Positions 63,888 through 64,000 of a stretch of 64,000 nucleotides of DNA are shown here, piece by piece. Under the pieces are notes generated by a model. That model did not search any database. It was not told the DNA's origin and saw only the letters and a program-made list of their open reading frames with translations. Made by a program: the position numbers and the translations under genes. Source of the DNA: JAGVSR01 sp033765145 (GTDB taxonomy: Bacteria > Pseudomonadota > Alphaproteobacteria > Rhizobiales > Hyphomicrobiaceae); assembly GCA_033765145.1 (NCBI GenBank), contig JANRIH010000011.1:5117-69116 (forward strand), written 5' to 3'. Position 1 is the stretch's first letter. Each line of letters begins with the position of its first letter.

Positions 63888-64000
63888 ATGGTTCATGTAA
63901 CCCTCAAACAGCTCCGGTACTTCGACGCGCTGGCGCGCGAGCAGCATTTCGGCCGGGCAGCCGATACATGCGCGGTGACGCAGCCCGCGCTCTCAATGCA
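63888..64000 (+). CDS. OxyR-type LysR regulator, copy 2, cut by the window end
   Basis: The first 37 residues are MVHVTLKQLRYFDALAREQH, FGRAADTCAVTQPALSM. They are nearly identical to the N-terminus of oxyR copy 1 (NVTLKQLRYFDALSRERHFG, RAAEACAVTQPALSM). The helix-turn-helix is visible, but the sensor domain and redox cysteines lie outside the window. The OxyR assignment therefore rests on similarity to copy 1. It follows gapR copy 2 by 227 bp. Confidence 0.85.
   Translation, partial: MVHVTLKQLRYFDALAREQHFGRAADTCAVTQPALSM

Overview
The window is a GC-rich chromosomal segment of an alphaproteobacterium, most likely of the order Hyphomicrobiales (Rhizobiales). The evidence is a set of lineage markers: two gapR genes, cpdR, two tandem suhB/MmgR-type small RNAs beside a hisN-type phosphatase, a ROSE-like thermometer in front of hsp20, a DUF1036-pyruvate kinase pair and a DUF1244/formylglutamate amidohydrolase locus. 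I cannot name the genus. No phage, plasmid, integrase, transposase or CRISPR array is visible.

Layout. 1-7 kb: metals. A PepSY membrane protein (cut by the window edge), a small membrane protein and a TonB-dependent siderophore receptor, then a copper P-type ATPase divergent from csoR with a compact operator/promoter region. 7-21.4 kb: two very large RTX proteins that look like type I secretion substrates, one a beta-helix protein with a 1188-bp internal tandem duplication and one a 2051-residue animal-type haem peroxidase. They flank an XRE-cupin regulator, an aldehyde dehydrogenase and a quinone oxidoreductase-like gene. No type I secretion transporter lies in the window. 21.5-23.9 kb: a NarL-type regulator, a histidine kinase and a REC-only regulator. 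24-36 kb: accessory ground. It holds an unknown secreted protein, a dense cluster of the 11-bp palindrome GTGTCWGACAC, a HAD phosphatase, a lower-GC glycerate kinase/SLC13 transporter pair flanked by a degraded copy of the HAD gene 3' end, a FeeM-like acyl transferase, an AT-richer islet (membrane protein and TPR protein), a REC protein and a PAS protein.

36-42 kb: cell-envelope and housekeeping genes: a DUF882 peptidase-like protein, oxyR-gapR copy 1, a DUF459 SGNH hydrolase and a hibernation factor. 42-44.5 kb: a predicted TIR protein whose membrane half looks like a degenerate ammonium-transporter (Amt) fold without the two pore histidines. This is the most unusual gene of the window. 44.5-52 kb: a sugar-phosphate mutarotase and gltBD (ammonium assimilation). 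52-64 kb: core genes: hsp20 with an RNA thermometer, a lysophospholipase-like hydrolase, hisN, two MmgR-type sRNAs, a formylglutamate amidohydrolase-like gene, cpdR, tRNA-Val(GAC), rpmJ, a TPR protein, pyk, DUF1036, a MOFRL-type glycerate kinase, a formylglutamate amidohydrolase fused in frame to DUF1244, gapR copy 2 and the start of a second oxyR.

Shared themes are metal and peroxide stress (siderophore uptake, copper export, haem peroxidase, two OxyR-type genes), nitrogen metabolism (gltBD, two formylglutamate amidohydrolase-like genes, the TIR-Amt protein) and glycerate metabolism (two unrelated glycerate kinases). Most long open frames opposite the RTX and other GC-rich genes are codon-bias shadows and are left out.
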